DNA of 64,000 nt, from positions 372,001-436,000 of the forward strand of contig JAMWFC010000007.1 of assembly GCA_027475525.1 (NCBI GenBank). The letters are read 5' to 3'. This stretch comes from Macrolepiota albuminosa. Taxonomy: Eukaryota > Basidiomycota > Agaricomycetes > Agaricales > Agaricaceae. The notes under the pieces were generated by a model, which worked only from the letters and a program-made list of their open reading frames with translations, was not told the DNA's origin and ran no database searches. Each line of letters opens with the position of its first letter. Position 1 is the first letter of the stretch. The translations under genes and the position numbers were made by a program. This document shows positions 44,166 to 54,362 of this stretch, one piece after another.

Positions 44166-46046
44166 ATGGCAGCACTCCCGCCTGTGCGCATGCCCTCCAA
44201 CGAATGGGTTGGTAAAGACCGACCTGCGTATTACCGGAGCCCAAGCAGCCAGCTGCGGCACCAAACTCGCCAAGAAAGCAGCCAAAACCCCTTTGCGAGT
44301 AAAGACGACCCCACTACCAACGTCAATACCAACCCATACTCGCAGGCGCAGGGTAAGGCGCACCCCGGTAAAGACAAAGACGTACCACCCGCCGAGGCTT
44401 CGAAGAATGTAGGATCTGCACGCGGACACGGACATGGACACGGACATGGACACGGACATGGACACGGACATGGACATGGATCTGGGGGCGTCAAGAACCC
44501 CGTCGAATGCGCGATCGAGAGCGTATCTGAGACTGTCAAACCGTACCTCCCCGAATCGATCGCTGCGTACCTCCGTGAGTCCTTTTCCGTTGTCTTTCGA
44601 GAACATGAGAAATATCTGACGATTGGATGCGTGGATGAATGTAAATTATAGCGACGAGTGCGGGAGAGAGAGAACGCGAACGTGAATGCGCGGCGTGCGA
44701 GTTGCCGTCTAAGGAGATCCTGAGTGGGTCGGTGGGTGGTGTGGGGTCTTTGCCTGGTGGGAGGTCTGAGACGAGCGTTGCGAAGTTGCCGGATGAACGT
44801 CTGTTTGAGGAGGGTGCGGGTGCGAAGAAGGGTCATAAACACTCCCACCACCATTCCCACTCCCACCATCATCATCAGAAACATGGTAAGCGCGAGTCAG
44901 TTGGGAAATCAGGTGCGTGTTTGCTTTTGGACTTGGGCTTTGGGATTGGGATTGATGGTTGGTTGGTTGGTTGGTTGGCTAGAGGAGGCTTCGACTAGTA
45001 TGTATCAAAGCGCCAAGAACTATATCAGGCGGTCTGTCGGTGCGTACCTGCGTGAGTCCCTCTCCCTCGCTCCTTTCCCCCTTCTGCGAACTGAGAAACA
45101 CATTCGCTGGTCGTTCAGCCGGCAACAACGCGCCCACGAGCGAGCTCCCGTCGAAAGAGACACCGGGGGGCTCAGCGATCGGCGTCGGCTCGCTCCCGGG
45201 CACGACATCCGAGGTGAGCGTTGCCAAGCTCCCGGAGGAACGACGCCTCGAGGGTATGCCGTCGCATGAGACGGACCACGAGGTGCTTGGTAAGTCGGGG
45301 GGTGTCGGCGCGCTCCCTGGTGGACCGAATGAGAGTCGGGTGGCGTTGCTCCCTGAGGAACGGATTCATCCGCAGTGTGAGTGATTGTGCACTGCTTTTT
45401 TTTTTGGGATTTTGGGGCTGATGGATGGATTGGAAGATGATGGAGGGTCTGGTTCTCCTCTTAAGAAGGTAAGGCGTTTTGGTTGTTGAGGTGAAGTGAT
45501 GATTGATGGTTTTGTAGAGCGTTGAGGTATAAGCGGTGGTATATATCTGTAAGAGAGGTTTGTTGAAATTCATCCTTGTAGCACGAACACGACACGGATA
45601 CGCGCGTTCCCGGTGCGTTCGACACAGGAGTCGCAGGTGCGGCCGCGGCCAGCCACCACGCCAAGGCATGTCTACACGATTCATTTCAGTGCATCTAACG
45701 ATAAAGTGACCAGGGCACTGGAAATGCTGGATTCGGCGGCACTGCCGCACACCCCGATGTCCGCTTAGACCCGGGGTACCACCCCGCTGCGCTGCACCCC
45801 ATTGATCCCAAGTTCATGGAAAAGCAAGGACACAAAGGACCGTCGCAGGAGTCGTATGCGAGCGCGGTGGCTGGGGACACGAGCCGGCGGTCGCCTGAGA
45901 GTGAAGGGCGTTCGAGCAGCAGCAGTGGGGAACGGAAAAAGACAAAGTTGATGAACAAGGTCAAGGGAGAGGTCAAGGTCATTGCGGGAAAGTTGAGCCA
46001 TAATGAGAGGAAAGTCGAAGAGGGAAAGCAGTTGAAGGGTCAGTAA
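44166..46046 (+). CDS. His-rich, disordered repeat protein of unknown function (7 exons)
   Basis: Exons 44166-44574, 44652-44912, 44983-45051, 45119-45376, 45437-45468, 45582-45665 and 45714-46046 join in phase to 481 residues. The last intron is GC-AG (GCATGT...CTAAC...ACCAG) and exon 5 is only 32 nt; without it the phases do not fit. The protein has a Gly-His repeat (about residues 88-105) and a second His-rich tract (HKHSHHHSHSHHHHQKH) that could bind metal. Three copies of a motif like ELPSKE...GVGSLPG...SVAKLPEER and two amphipathic segments (ETVKPYLPESIAAYLRE, YIRRSVGAYLR) also occur. The end, NKVKGEVKVIAGKLSHNERK, recalls CsbD-like stress proteins; that is only a resemblance. No signal peptide or membrane segment. 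Probably a soluble stress-type protein; looks intact. Confidence 0.78.
44426..44481 (+). repeat. 12-bp (GGACACGGACAT) tandem repeat coding Gly-His
   Basis: Repeats of GGACATGGACAC inside exon 1 of the His-rich gene give alternating Gly and His. Such tracts often vary in length between strains. Confidence 0.9.
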
Positions 46047-46196
46047 GTTGTGTTTATTTTGTTTCCTGTATTATTAGTAAAAGTAAACGCGCTTGAAAAC
46101 CATGGCAACCGGATTGAGCCGAAAAACAGCAGTAAAGTAGATTCTCACGTCAATTTGCCGCGCTCACCCCTCGTTGAACCCGTCCACTCCTTTACA

Positions 46197-47904
46197 ATGG
46201 GCTTTGCGCCGTTCCACGCCCACAAGGCCCACCCCAAAATACACCGCCGCGCTGCTCCCCCAGGCTGCAGCACTGGTGGCCTATACAACTCGCCCACCAA
46301 TGGCGCGACCGTCGATTCCCAACAGCCTTTGCAGATTAAATGGGATCCTAGCTGCCTCGAAGCCCAGAAAGTCGACATCCACCTGCTCGCCCCGGGGTAC
46401 AACGGCGATACCACCGAAATCACCGTCTGGTCCGCCGTCCCCAACGCCGATGCCCAAAAGTCTGTCACTGTCCAGCCAGCATGGTGGAACTCGACATCAC
46501 AAGTCCAAGTCCAGCTCGTCATTGTCCCTGCTGGCATCCCGCCCGCCATGACTCCTCTCCCTGCCGGCCCCATCTTCACCTTCACTTACACCGGCACTGC
46601 CGCGGAGTCTACGTCGTCCGCTGCCGAGGCCGCCGTCGTGTCCAGCGCCACCTCCAAGTCCCTGTCGCCCGGCGCCACCGCCGCCGCCGTGCTTCTCCCG
46701 CTGCTCTTCGTCGGCCTCGCCGTCTTCGCGTACCTGCGCTACCAACGCCGCCGCGCCTCTGCCCAATCCAAACGCTTCTCCCAGGCACTCGACAAACGCA
46801 TGTCCACCATCTCCACGGACTGGAAGAGCATCTCTGCCGCCGGCGCACAAGCCGCCATCCGCTCGTCCATGGCTCAGGCCCGCGACTCTGCAGCGTTCTC
46901 ATTCGGCCACATCCGTCCCTCCATCGACGCCCCGGCTCCAGCCGCCGCCGCTGCTCCCCCGCAGATGAAGCAGGTACGCACCGGCACCGGCGTTGGCCTC
47001 CGCAACCCCGGCGCAGCAGCCGCCATCGCCGCCGAGCGCGCCTCCCGTGTGTCCCGTGTGTCTTTCGCAGACACCCTGGGCCGCCCATCCACCGACAGCC
47101 GACGCACCCGCGGCCCCCCCGCCCGCGGCAGCGCGTACGTGCCCCCCGTCCCCCCGCGCAAAGACGTCGTCTCGGGCGTGCCCTCTGTCTACCCTGATTC
47201 CGAGGTCGAGAGCGAGGTCGAGGCGAGTCCACGTCGTGGTATGCACGTGCAGCCTATGTCCCCACGCCAGACTAGTGGCCCGCTCACGTTGACGCCGGAG
47301 GATATACGCGCGAGGATGCATGGACGGCTGAGCCCTGCGCCTGAAAAGAACGAAGAGTACGACGAGGTCATGCCTGCTCTTAGTAGTACGTCTTTGCGTT
47401 TCGTTTCTCTTCTATGGCCTCCCGCTGACACCGCACGCAGTGATGCGTTTATCCTCGAACATAGCAGACGACTACCTCCTCCCGCAGGCACCACCACCTG
47501 CCCACGCCTCGCCCATCTCGCCACACACGCCTACGTCAGGCATGTCTGTGTATACACACCAGCAGGAGGGACAAGCGATGTCCCCTGACGCCATGCTCCG
47601 TGCGTACGCGGTACGCACGCCTCCGCCGCCGACGGCATCGCCCAAGGTGAAAGGGCGTAAATTGAGTATACGCGCGAGCCTTGGGCGCGGGTTCACGTTT
47701 GGGAAACGTGAGAGGGCGCAGAGCCCTATGATGGGCATGTCGACGCCTACGCCTACGCATATGTCCTCGTTGTCGGAGGCGGGTATGGCCGGCGTGGGTG
47801 TGCGCAACGTCGGTGCTGGCGTGGGAGGGGAGGAAATGAAGTATGGAAATGAGAAAGAGGACGTGTATGGGAGTGCGTATGGAGGTGTTGGTCGGGCTGC
47901 TTGA
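46197..47904 (+). CDS. Single-pass membrane protein with Ser/Thr-rich outer domain
   Basis: Two exons, 46197-47385 and 47441-47904, with a 55-bp GT-AG intron (GTACGT...CACGCAG) and matching phases; 550 residues. Start ATG 46197 was chosen because upstream codons look non-coding and the previous gene ends at 46046. Residues about 30-130 (YNSPTNGATVDSQQPLQIKW, DPSCL) resemble the immunoglobulin-like Kre9/Knh1-type N-domain of fungal surface proteins. A Ser/Ala-rich stalk leads to one membrane segment (AAVLLPLLFVGLAVFAYLRY, about 180-200) followed by Arg-rich stop-transfer residues. The cytoplasmic tail is long, disordered and rich in Pro, Ser and Ala, with SR/RxxS sites. No classical signal peptide is obvious. 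A plasma-membrane sensor or anchor is possible but not shown. A decayed inverted copy lies at 19385-20190. Confidence 0.8.
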
Positions 47905-48369
47905 GCGAGGCGAAGTGTCGTTTTTTGAATCGATGGTCAACGTTGACCGTTGGGCCTCCCTTGCTTTTTCATTTTTACCCCTCGTGCCCCCCCCCCTTTG
48001 CTTCTATATGACTCCTCAGGCTAACGCACATACTATTTATATATCTATCTATATATCAATGTTGTCGCCCCTCGACGATGTACAACTCCCCTCGTTATTC
48101 GTGTATCTACCCACATATACCACCCCCCCCCGGTTCCTCGTCTCTTGTTTCCCTTTTCTTATGACTTTTTTTGTTTTGTTTTTTGTTTGGTGGAGAAGAA
48201 AAGCGAGATTATTGTGTACTACGCCACGTAGGTTTTTATGTGGATTTAGGTTTTTGTATACCCCTTCTTGTTCCTACCTCTTTTTGTGTGTGTGTGTGTG
48301 TCATCACAGCCTTCTCTCCACACCAATTGATTGCATGCTCTGCATGTGCAATTCCCAGTATACAATCCC
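47905..48369. other. 3' flank, pyrimidine-rich, with (TG)n
   Basis: C- and T-rich runs and a TG microsatellite at about 48286-48301. No gene was recognised. Confidence 0.55.
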
Positions 48370-48770
48370 CCTCCTTCCAGCGCTGCCCATTAACTCTTGG
48401 AACTGCCCCAGACATCCCAGAACCCCTCAGAAACCCAGAGTGACCCCCGCATGTACTTAAAGAGTAGCTACCCACTTGTAGTACCTTAGTCTTGATATTA
48501 CACTGATTTGTTTGCATGCCCTTTGATTGACTGGTATGCACTGACTAGCACGCTTTGGCTGGCATGCTTCGACTGGCACGCTTGACTTTTACATGTGCTC
48601 TTGAGATTGGTACGCACTCTGTGATTTAAAGTTACTAATCCTGGTCTCATCTTAGAACCCCCAGTTCTCGACTTGACCCTAACTCCATTACCCTTTTGAC
48701 TTCTCCCAATCTCCAGACTAAGTCCCTTACCCCAGGAATCCCGTTCCACTCCAAGAAACCCCATCTCTGG
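48370..48770 (+). repeat. Diverged LTR fragment of the TGTCACGACC family
   Basis: Collinear with 1430-1790 of the solo LTR: shared runs include TTGATATTACA, GCTTCGACTGGCACGC and TTAGAACC(C/T)CCAGTTC. Differences are mostly CG to TG/CA. Both ends of the LTR are missing or too diverged. Confidence 0.75.
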
Positions 48771-50640
48771 CCTCCTTCCTGTGCTTGTCCCCAGTGGTTT
48801 TTTCCCCCTTGTTGGGGCAGCTGCTGGGTGTTGATGTGGGGGCTCTCTAGGAGCACCTGGAGTGGGCTGAGCAGGAGCAGAGGGAGATTGCAGACCAATA
48901 CCAGGTGATGGCAGGGCACCTCCAGGGGGTCCAGACATTATTGGCATGTAGCAAGAAGGGGGTGAGACAGGAGGCGGTAATGATGCCAACTGTAGTTGGG
49001 TGTGCTGGACATATACGCAGTACAACGCCATCTCCAGCACTTGGTGTGCGTAGTTATGAGGAGTCCTGACAGAGTCCTGGTGTGCTCAAGCAAAGGTGAT
49101 AAAATGACACACTAGATGATAGCGCTTTGCGTGCTACCTGGCAAACGGTAAGTGTCATAGTTTACACAAAGATATAGAGGAAAAGGCAAGTAGCGCAGCG
49201 TAGTGTGCCTGTAGGTGGCACCGTAAACAACAAAGACGAGATAAACGAGGCTAGCGCCCAACTTAGTGACAAAGTTTGAGCAAGCTAGCGTGATTTGAAC
49301 GCTAAGGGTAACTTGAGTGCTCAAGAGGTTACAATTCGTTGCTATGTACATCCAGAGTAGCTATCTTTTATACTATGCGCTACTATACTTTTAAAATGAG
49401 ACCATTAGCGGCGCTACCAATTAGCGCCTCTCCTCATGGTTGTAGCTAACGGCGACCTGTCAACGGCGACCAGTACACATAGGGCAATGGCGACCAACGG
49501 CGTTATAGCCCATTGGCCACGGCGACTCTAAACTGACTTAAACTTTGTAGGAGTCTGCTCACTTTTTAGTGTAATTCCAATTGGCCAGGCCTTGGTGGGG
49601 TATGGTCGGAAAATCCTCAACAGATGCTGTGAGTTCTGCTGCTGGCGCTAATTCTGGTATCAATTTTTGATGAATAGAATGTCAGGCTAGAGTATATCCT
49701 GTTCCATCGCTGCTGATTCTTTAGACTTCTGATTAAAGTGCCTCGTCCAATGGCAGCACCTAATGCTAACCCCTTTATGAAACTGATCGGAGTTTGGTCA
49801 AAGTCGTGTCCCTGCCATCGTGCTAGCGCCCTGAGTCCTTGATCTCCAAATCCTCCAAGGTCAATAAATGGTATATGCTGAAGGCTTAGTAGTGGTAGTT
49901 TAGACTGATAACCAGCGCCTATAATTGAGCGCTAAGGTCTGTGGTTTCCTGTGTTCAAGAGGATCGCTAGGATCTTGAGTATGACCTGTGTCCATAGGCC
50001 TGTAGTGTGCCCCTTGATGCACTCAGTCCAAGTAGAAGCCTATCAGCGGCAGCCTGGAGGTGGGTGAAGAAGGATCAGGAGGTGGCACTTCAAGATTTGG
50101 AGGTGGTGTGGGTGCCTGAGGGGAGTTGAAGGCCAAGCAGGACACACTGCAGGCCTGATTGGAGCAGGAAACGGGGTGCTCAGAGCAGGCCCCCCTGAGT
50201 CAGGAGTTGATGTAGTGATTGCCCATATAGCTTCCCTGAGTGAGTGCTCCCATTCTCCAGGTGTACCTGTGCTAACATCTCCAGGTTGGGCCCAGGAGCA
50301 TTGACTGCTCCTGGACAGGGTGGCCACAGTGCTCACATTGCTGCAGGAGGGGCAGCGGCCCAAGCTGATAACATCTAGAGTGGAGCAGGGCCTGGATTTG
50401 CTGGGAAGGGTGGTGGCAGTGCATTGACAGAGAAATGTCACTGCCCCAGAGATGTAGTTTGAGAGGGTCTTGGATGAGGGTAACTCGCTCCCATTCTGAA
50501 ATCAACTGGTGGAGGAGGTGTCACAGGAGCATGCCCTGGGAGAGGTAAAGGAGGGGCCCCAGGATTGGCTGGCAGGACCAGGGGAGTGGGAGAGGGAGGG
50601 AGAAAATGAGAGGGGTCTGGTGGCTCCACAATAGCCAAAT
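48771..50640 (+). pseudogene. Gypsy gag relic split by LTR L2 copy 2
   Basis: The plus strand after the LTR fragment reads EHLEWAEQEQREIADQYQVM and AGHLQGVQTLLACSKK. Beyond the inserted element it continues KKDQEVALQDLEVVWVPEGS, and later LLLDRVATVLTLLQEGQRPK and EQGLDLLGRVVAVH. The coiled-coil-rich, Glu/Gln-rich composition right after an LTR fits chromovirus gag. Stops and frameshifts are frequent. Confidence 0.55.
48978..50045 (-). mobile_element. 1.07-kb LTR-like element (family L2), copy 2, 4-bp target duplication
   Basis: 1068 bp, flanked by GCGG on both sides (48974-48977 and 50046-50049). On the minus strand it begins TGATAGGCTTCTACTTGG and contains GTATAAAAGATAGC, a TATA box. Many CpGs survive, as in the tandem ACGGCGACC motifs near 49450-49530. 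The last bases read GGCATCATTA where copy 1 has GGCATTATCA. No open frame. A solo LTR is the simplest reading. Confidence 0.87.
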
Positions 50641-50842
50641 TTTCTTGTCTTTTCTTGACACCCTTGTAGCACCATATATTGTAGTAAAGTGTAGTATAGA
50701 AAAATGTACATACTTGTTTTCTTGGGACTGGGAGTCTAATTACATAGCATAAGAGAAACAAATTATAAACCAGAAGTGTGTCTCTAACATGGATTTTCCT
50801 GGGCACTATCATAAAGAAGACAACTCTGGGAATTTAAAAGTA
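50641..50842. other. Non-coding junction
   Basis: No feature was recognised between the gag relic on the plus strand and the integrase relic on the minus strand. Confidence 0.4.
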
Positions 50843-51418
50843 TTAGAAGAGCATAAAGCATGGAAATAAAAAAAAATAAGAAATATATGTGGGAGTTGAA
50901 TCTCTATTGAGCCCAGAGGCAGGGTTATGCCCACTACTGCCGTCTGTGAGTCCTGTGCCTGGAGGAGGTATTTCCCAGATGCTGCTGTCCAAAATTCCAG
51001 AGTTTGTCAAGAGCTTCCACAAGGTTGTGGCATAGTTTCCAAGTGTCATATACTCAAGAAATTTGTTAACTCTTTTGGTTGGGCTATTGGTTTTTGAGTG
51101 GTAGGTGGTAGAGAGATTAGTGTTAATTTCAAGGGCCTTACACAGGGAGGTCCAGAATTTGGACACAAAGAGCGGGCCATGATTGAAGACTATGTCATCC
51201 AGGAGTCCATGTTTGGCAAAGACATGCTCAAAAAATAGCCAGGCAAAGTCTGGGGCAGTGTCTGCAGTGCAGCAGGGTAGGAAAATGGCCTGCTTGGTCA
51301 GTCTGCACACAACAATGAGAATGGCATGAAACTCTTCCAATTCCAGGAGTTTGACAATGTGATGAATAGATATGGAGGACCAGGGGCATTGTCTGACTGG
51401 CAGGGGTTTCAGCAGTCT
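50843..51418 (-). pseudogene. Gypsy integrase relic
   Basis: Reads LPVRQCPWSSISIHHIVKLL, HAILIVVCRLTKQAIFLPC, FFEHVFAKHGLLDDIVFNHG and NLSTTYHSKTNSPTKRVNKF, which match the chromovirus-type integrase core. Both first catalytic aspartates are replaced (HHIVKL for a DFIVKL-type motif, FNHG for SDRG). It ends soon after. The Tc1 element at 51420-53169 separates it from its own RT/RNase H part. Confidence 0.85.
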
Positions 51419-52068
51419 ACAGTGGCTCAAAAAACTGTCCCAATGTTTCATACTTTTTGAAAGATGACATTGGCATGGAAGATGGGAAGTACCTAAAATC
51501 CTGATTAAATCTTATAAAATACTATGGCATTGTAGCTACAAAATAAACCTAGACTTATGTAATTGGAATTAAAACTGATGGAGCAATAGCCATTTTAAAA
51601 TATTCACTCATTGGGACAGTTTTTTGAGCATCTCTAATTTTGGTATCTAGTACTTTGTATGTCCTCCATTTGCCTTGATAACTGCTTGAATCCTTCTAGG
51701 CATGCTTTCTATCAGTCTTTGGCATACCTCTGGTGGTATTTCATCCCACTCCTTTGCAACTCTCTCCCATAATTCATGCACACCATGAGGAGGTGTTTCA
51801 TACTGCCTAAGTTGCTCCTTGAGGTACTCCCAGAGATGTTCAATAAGGTTGAGATCAGAGGATTGGGCTGGCCACCAAAGGACATCAAAGTTGTTGTCCT
51901 CAAACCACTTGTCAGCCCTCTTGGAGTTGTGTTTGGGGTCATTGTCCTGTTGAAAGTAGCAGGCACTCTCCTCCATCTCCAACTTCTCAAAGCTCTCCTT
52001 TGCTCCATCATCCAAAATCTCACAGTACTGCTCCGCATCCATGATTTCCACTACCTCCACAAGCTTTC

Positions 52069-52222
52069 CTACCCCATTCCAACCCATACAGCCCCATACC
52101 ATGAGATTATTCCCTCCTTCATGCTTCACAGTAGGTGTAGTTGTTCTACCCCATTCCAACCCATACAGCCCCATACCATGAGATTATTCCCTCCTTCATG
52201 CTTCACAGTAGGTGTAGTTGTT
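52069..52222. repeat. 77-bp tandem duplication no. 14
   Basis: Bases 52069-52145 recur as 52146-52222, inside the transposase catalytic domain. Confidence 0.95.
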
Positions 52223-52312
52223 CAGTCTGAAATGCCTTCTCCTCATAGCTTCCACACATACTGCTTTCCATCTGACCCAATCCTGTTAATCTTTGTCTTA
52301 TCTGTCCACAAC

Positions 52313-52466
52313 ACCCTTTTCCAGTCCTCTATAGTCCAGTTCTGATGCTCCTGAGCCCATTTAAGCCATAGTTGTTGATGTCTAGCTTTACCCTTTTCCA
52401 GTCCTCTATAGTCCAGTTCTGATGCTCCTGAGCCCATTTAAGCCATAGTTGTTGATGTCTAGCTTT
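52313..52466. repeat. 77-bp tandem duplication no. 15
   Basis: Bases 52313-52389 recur as 52390-52466, inside the transposase; the peptide HQQLWLKWAQEHQNWTIEDW is encoded twice. Confidence 0.95.
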
Positions 52467-53171
52467 AAGCATAGGAACTTTTCTCTTGGTAGCAGACTGA
52501 TACCCCTCCTCCTTCAACACATTATGGACAGTCTGGAGAGAGACAGGATTGGAAATGATGCTGTTGATAAAATTGGTGGCCTGGACAGCTGTATCAAGTC
52601 TCCCAGTTGAGATTTGTCAAACAATAGCCTGTTTATCATGTGAAGTAAGCTTAGCAGGATGGCCTCCAGGATGGTTTTCTTTGTCCATCTCCAACTCTCT
52701 ATCAATCCTCCCAATAGTAGACCTCCCTAGACCAGTTTGAGCCTCAATCTGATGCAGAGAATACCCTTGAGCAAGAGGAGAAGTAATAGTAGAGTGTTGT
52801 GCAGGAGGAATAGGTTTCATGATGGTGGTTGAAGGTCAAGATGTGGTTCAACTAGCTTGAACTACTCCAAAATATATCTAAACATGGTCACATGACTTTG
52901 TCTATATTCTCATATACAACTTACTCTTTATTTCTGAGTAAAATAGAGATAAACCTGAAAAATTAGAGATGCTCAAAAAACTGTCCCAATGAGTGAATAT
53001 TTTAAAATGGCTATTGCTCCATCTGTTCTGTTCTCAATTACATAAGGTTAGGTTTGTTCTGTAGCTCCAATTTACATGATTTAATCAGGATTTTAGGTAC
53101 TTCCCATCCTTCATGCCAATGTCATCTTTCAAAAAGTATTAAACATTGGGACAGTTTTTTGAGCCACTGTA

Positions 53172-54230
53172 TAGGGCCAATGTTGGAGGATCTTGGCCTG
53201 GAGGCAAGGCTTGCATGATCAAATGTAGCAGGTCATGTCCTTCTTCAATCCTTGACAAAAGTAAGTTTGGGAGACAAGCTGAAGGGTCTTACATATCCCA
53301 GGATGTCTCTGGAGCTTGTGGTTATGGTGCTGGCAAAAGATGTCAAATCAAAGTCAGGTGTAATCCAGGATGTAAATGTGGCCATTCCAGAGGAGGAGCC
53401 TTTTGTCAGGGGACAGAGAGAAGGCAGGATCTGGGTCAACTTAGTCAAGGGGGTTGTAGGAGTCATGATTAGTGAAGTACTTGTCTCAGGGGACACAGTG
53501 GATCTGGCTCAAGATTCCTTCATTGTTTAGGATCAGTCACTGCTTGAAGGCTTCAATAATGGCAAGGAGTTCCTTGTTGTAGATGTTGTAGTTGAGCTCA
53601 GCATCAATCATGGACCAGATGTAGAAGGCAACTGGCCAGGGTTCTCCACCATTGGGTTCCATCAGTGAGAGGATCCCAGCAATGGCATAGTTGGAGGCAT
53701 TATATTCCAGAATGATCAGAAGGGTGAGGTCATAGTGCCAGAGTACAGGGATGGCTGTGAAAGCCTCCTTGAGCAACTTAAAGATGCTTTAGCACTTACT
53801 GTCTTAGTTCCATGTGACATCCTTGCATGTGAGCCAGTTGAGGGGTTTTGTGATGCCAAAGTAGTTGTCTATGAACCTCCAGTAGAAGTTAGCAAAACCC
53901 AGGAAAGACTATACTTTCTTGATGTTCCAGGATTGCAGCCAGTTGACAATGGCTTTGTTCCTCTGGGAAAGAGGGCAAGGTGTGTAACTAGAACATGGGA
54001 GTCCCTTTCTGCATGAAATGGGCAAAGGGGGTGGCTCCAATAATCTTAATCTTGAGCACCTCTGAGTTGATCATTGTTGGTGTCAGCAGTGCAAATTTCT
54101 TAGTTTCAGTCCCATGTGTGAAATAAAGAAAGTGTGTCCAGATCAAGAAGTTCTTCCATGTTGGTGCAGGCCCAGGCAGTTACTTTCAGTTGAATAGGAC
54201 ATAATAGGAGGTGAACTATATTTTGCAACA
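53172..54230 (-). pseudogene. Gypsy RT C-terminus and RNase H relic
   Basis: Reading down: FANFYWRFI-like sequence near 53880, then KLLKEAFTAIPVLWHYDLTL, EYNASNYAIAGILS and MIDAELNYNIYNKELLAIIE (RNase H, with the first Asp changed to Glu in LEYNAS). 53540-53250 is the RNase H-integrase spacer and has a relative at 6750-7085. Several frameshifts. It is the upstream half of the integrase relic at 50843-51418. Confidence 0.8.
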
Positions 54231-54286
54231 AAAAGCCGACTAAGACATCGGCCTGCAATGTTTAAAAAAATATTAAAAGATGAATC

Positions 54287-54362
54287 AAGTAAGGATTGAA
54301 CACAAGACTTTAATCAGTGAAGGTGCTTCATTGTTTCTAACTACACCATATGACCTTACTAA
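54287..54362 (-). pseudogene. tRNA-like relic (tRNA-derived repeat?)
   Basis: On the minus strand TGGTGTAGTTAG resembles an A box and TGTTCAATCCT a B box, about 35 bp apart; overall it is similar to tRNA-Glu (GGTGTAGTGGTTA). The acceptor stem does not pair, so it is not a working tRNA. It could be a SINE head. Confidence 0.35.

Larger units (their letters stand above)
51647..52820 (-). pseudogene. Tc1-family transposase (DD34E)
   Basis: 52820-52617 holds a paired helix-turn-helix N-terminus (YSLHQIEAQTGLGRSTIGRI, HPGGHPAKLTSHDK). Next comes VHNVLKEEGYQSATKRKVPM, then the catalytic domain: LWTDKTKIN (first Asp), CYFQQDNDPKHNS (second Asp) and QSSDLNLIEHLWEYLK (Glu). 34 residues separate the second Asp from Glu, the Tc1 spacing. 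The enzyme would cut and paste the element at TA. As written it is broken by a TGA near 52618-52620 (CGA to TGA would explain it) and by two 77-bp duplications that shift frame. All three catalytic residues survive. Confidence 0.88.
51420..53169 (-). mobile_element. Tc1/mariner DNA transposon with long inverted repeats
   Basis: Bounded by TA on both sides (51418-51419 and 53170-53171), with ends CAGTGGCTCAAAAAACTGTC / GACAGTTTTTTGAGCCACTG. The inverted repeats are about 210-220 bp (51420-51640 and 52960-53169). In each, the motif GCTCAAAAAACTGTCCCAAT occurs twice, in opposite orientation, at the outer and inner border. The length is 1750 bp, or 1596 bp without the two 77-bp duplications. It is inserted in a Gypsy relic whose RNase H and integrase parts lie either side. 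Confidence 0.92.

Noticed and set aside
44575..44651. A 77-bp interval in the His-rich gene, same length as the duplications
   Set aside because: It is an intron that happens to be 77 bp long; nothing is duplicated.
46497..47321. Long minus-strand Arg/Gly-rich open frames
   Set aside because: They are antisense shadows of the GC-rich membrane-protein gene, which has splice sites and a coherent protein on the plus strand.
29002..49040. Shared peptide MLEM-LYCVYVQ at 29.5 and 49.0 kb as a conserved protein
   Set aside because: The shared stretch is the end of LTR L2, read through into different flanks; it is not a protein domain.
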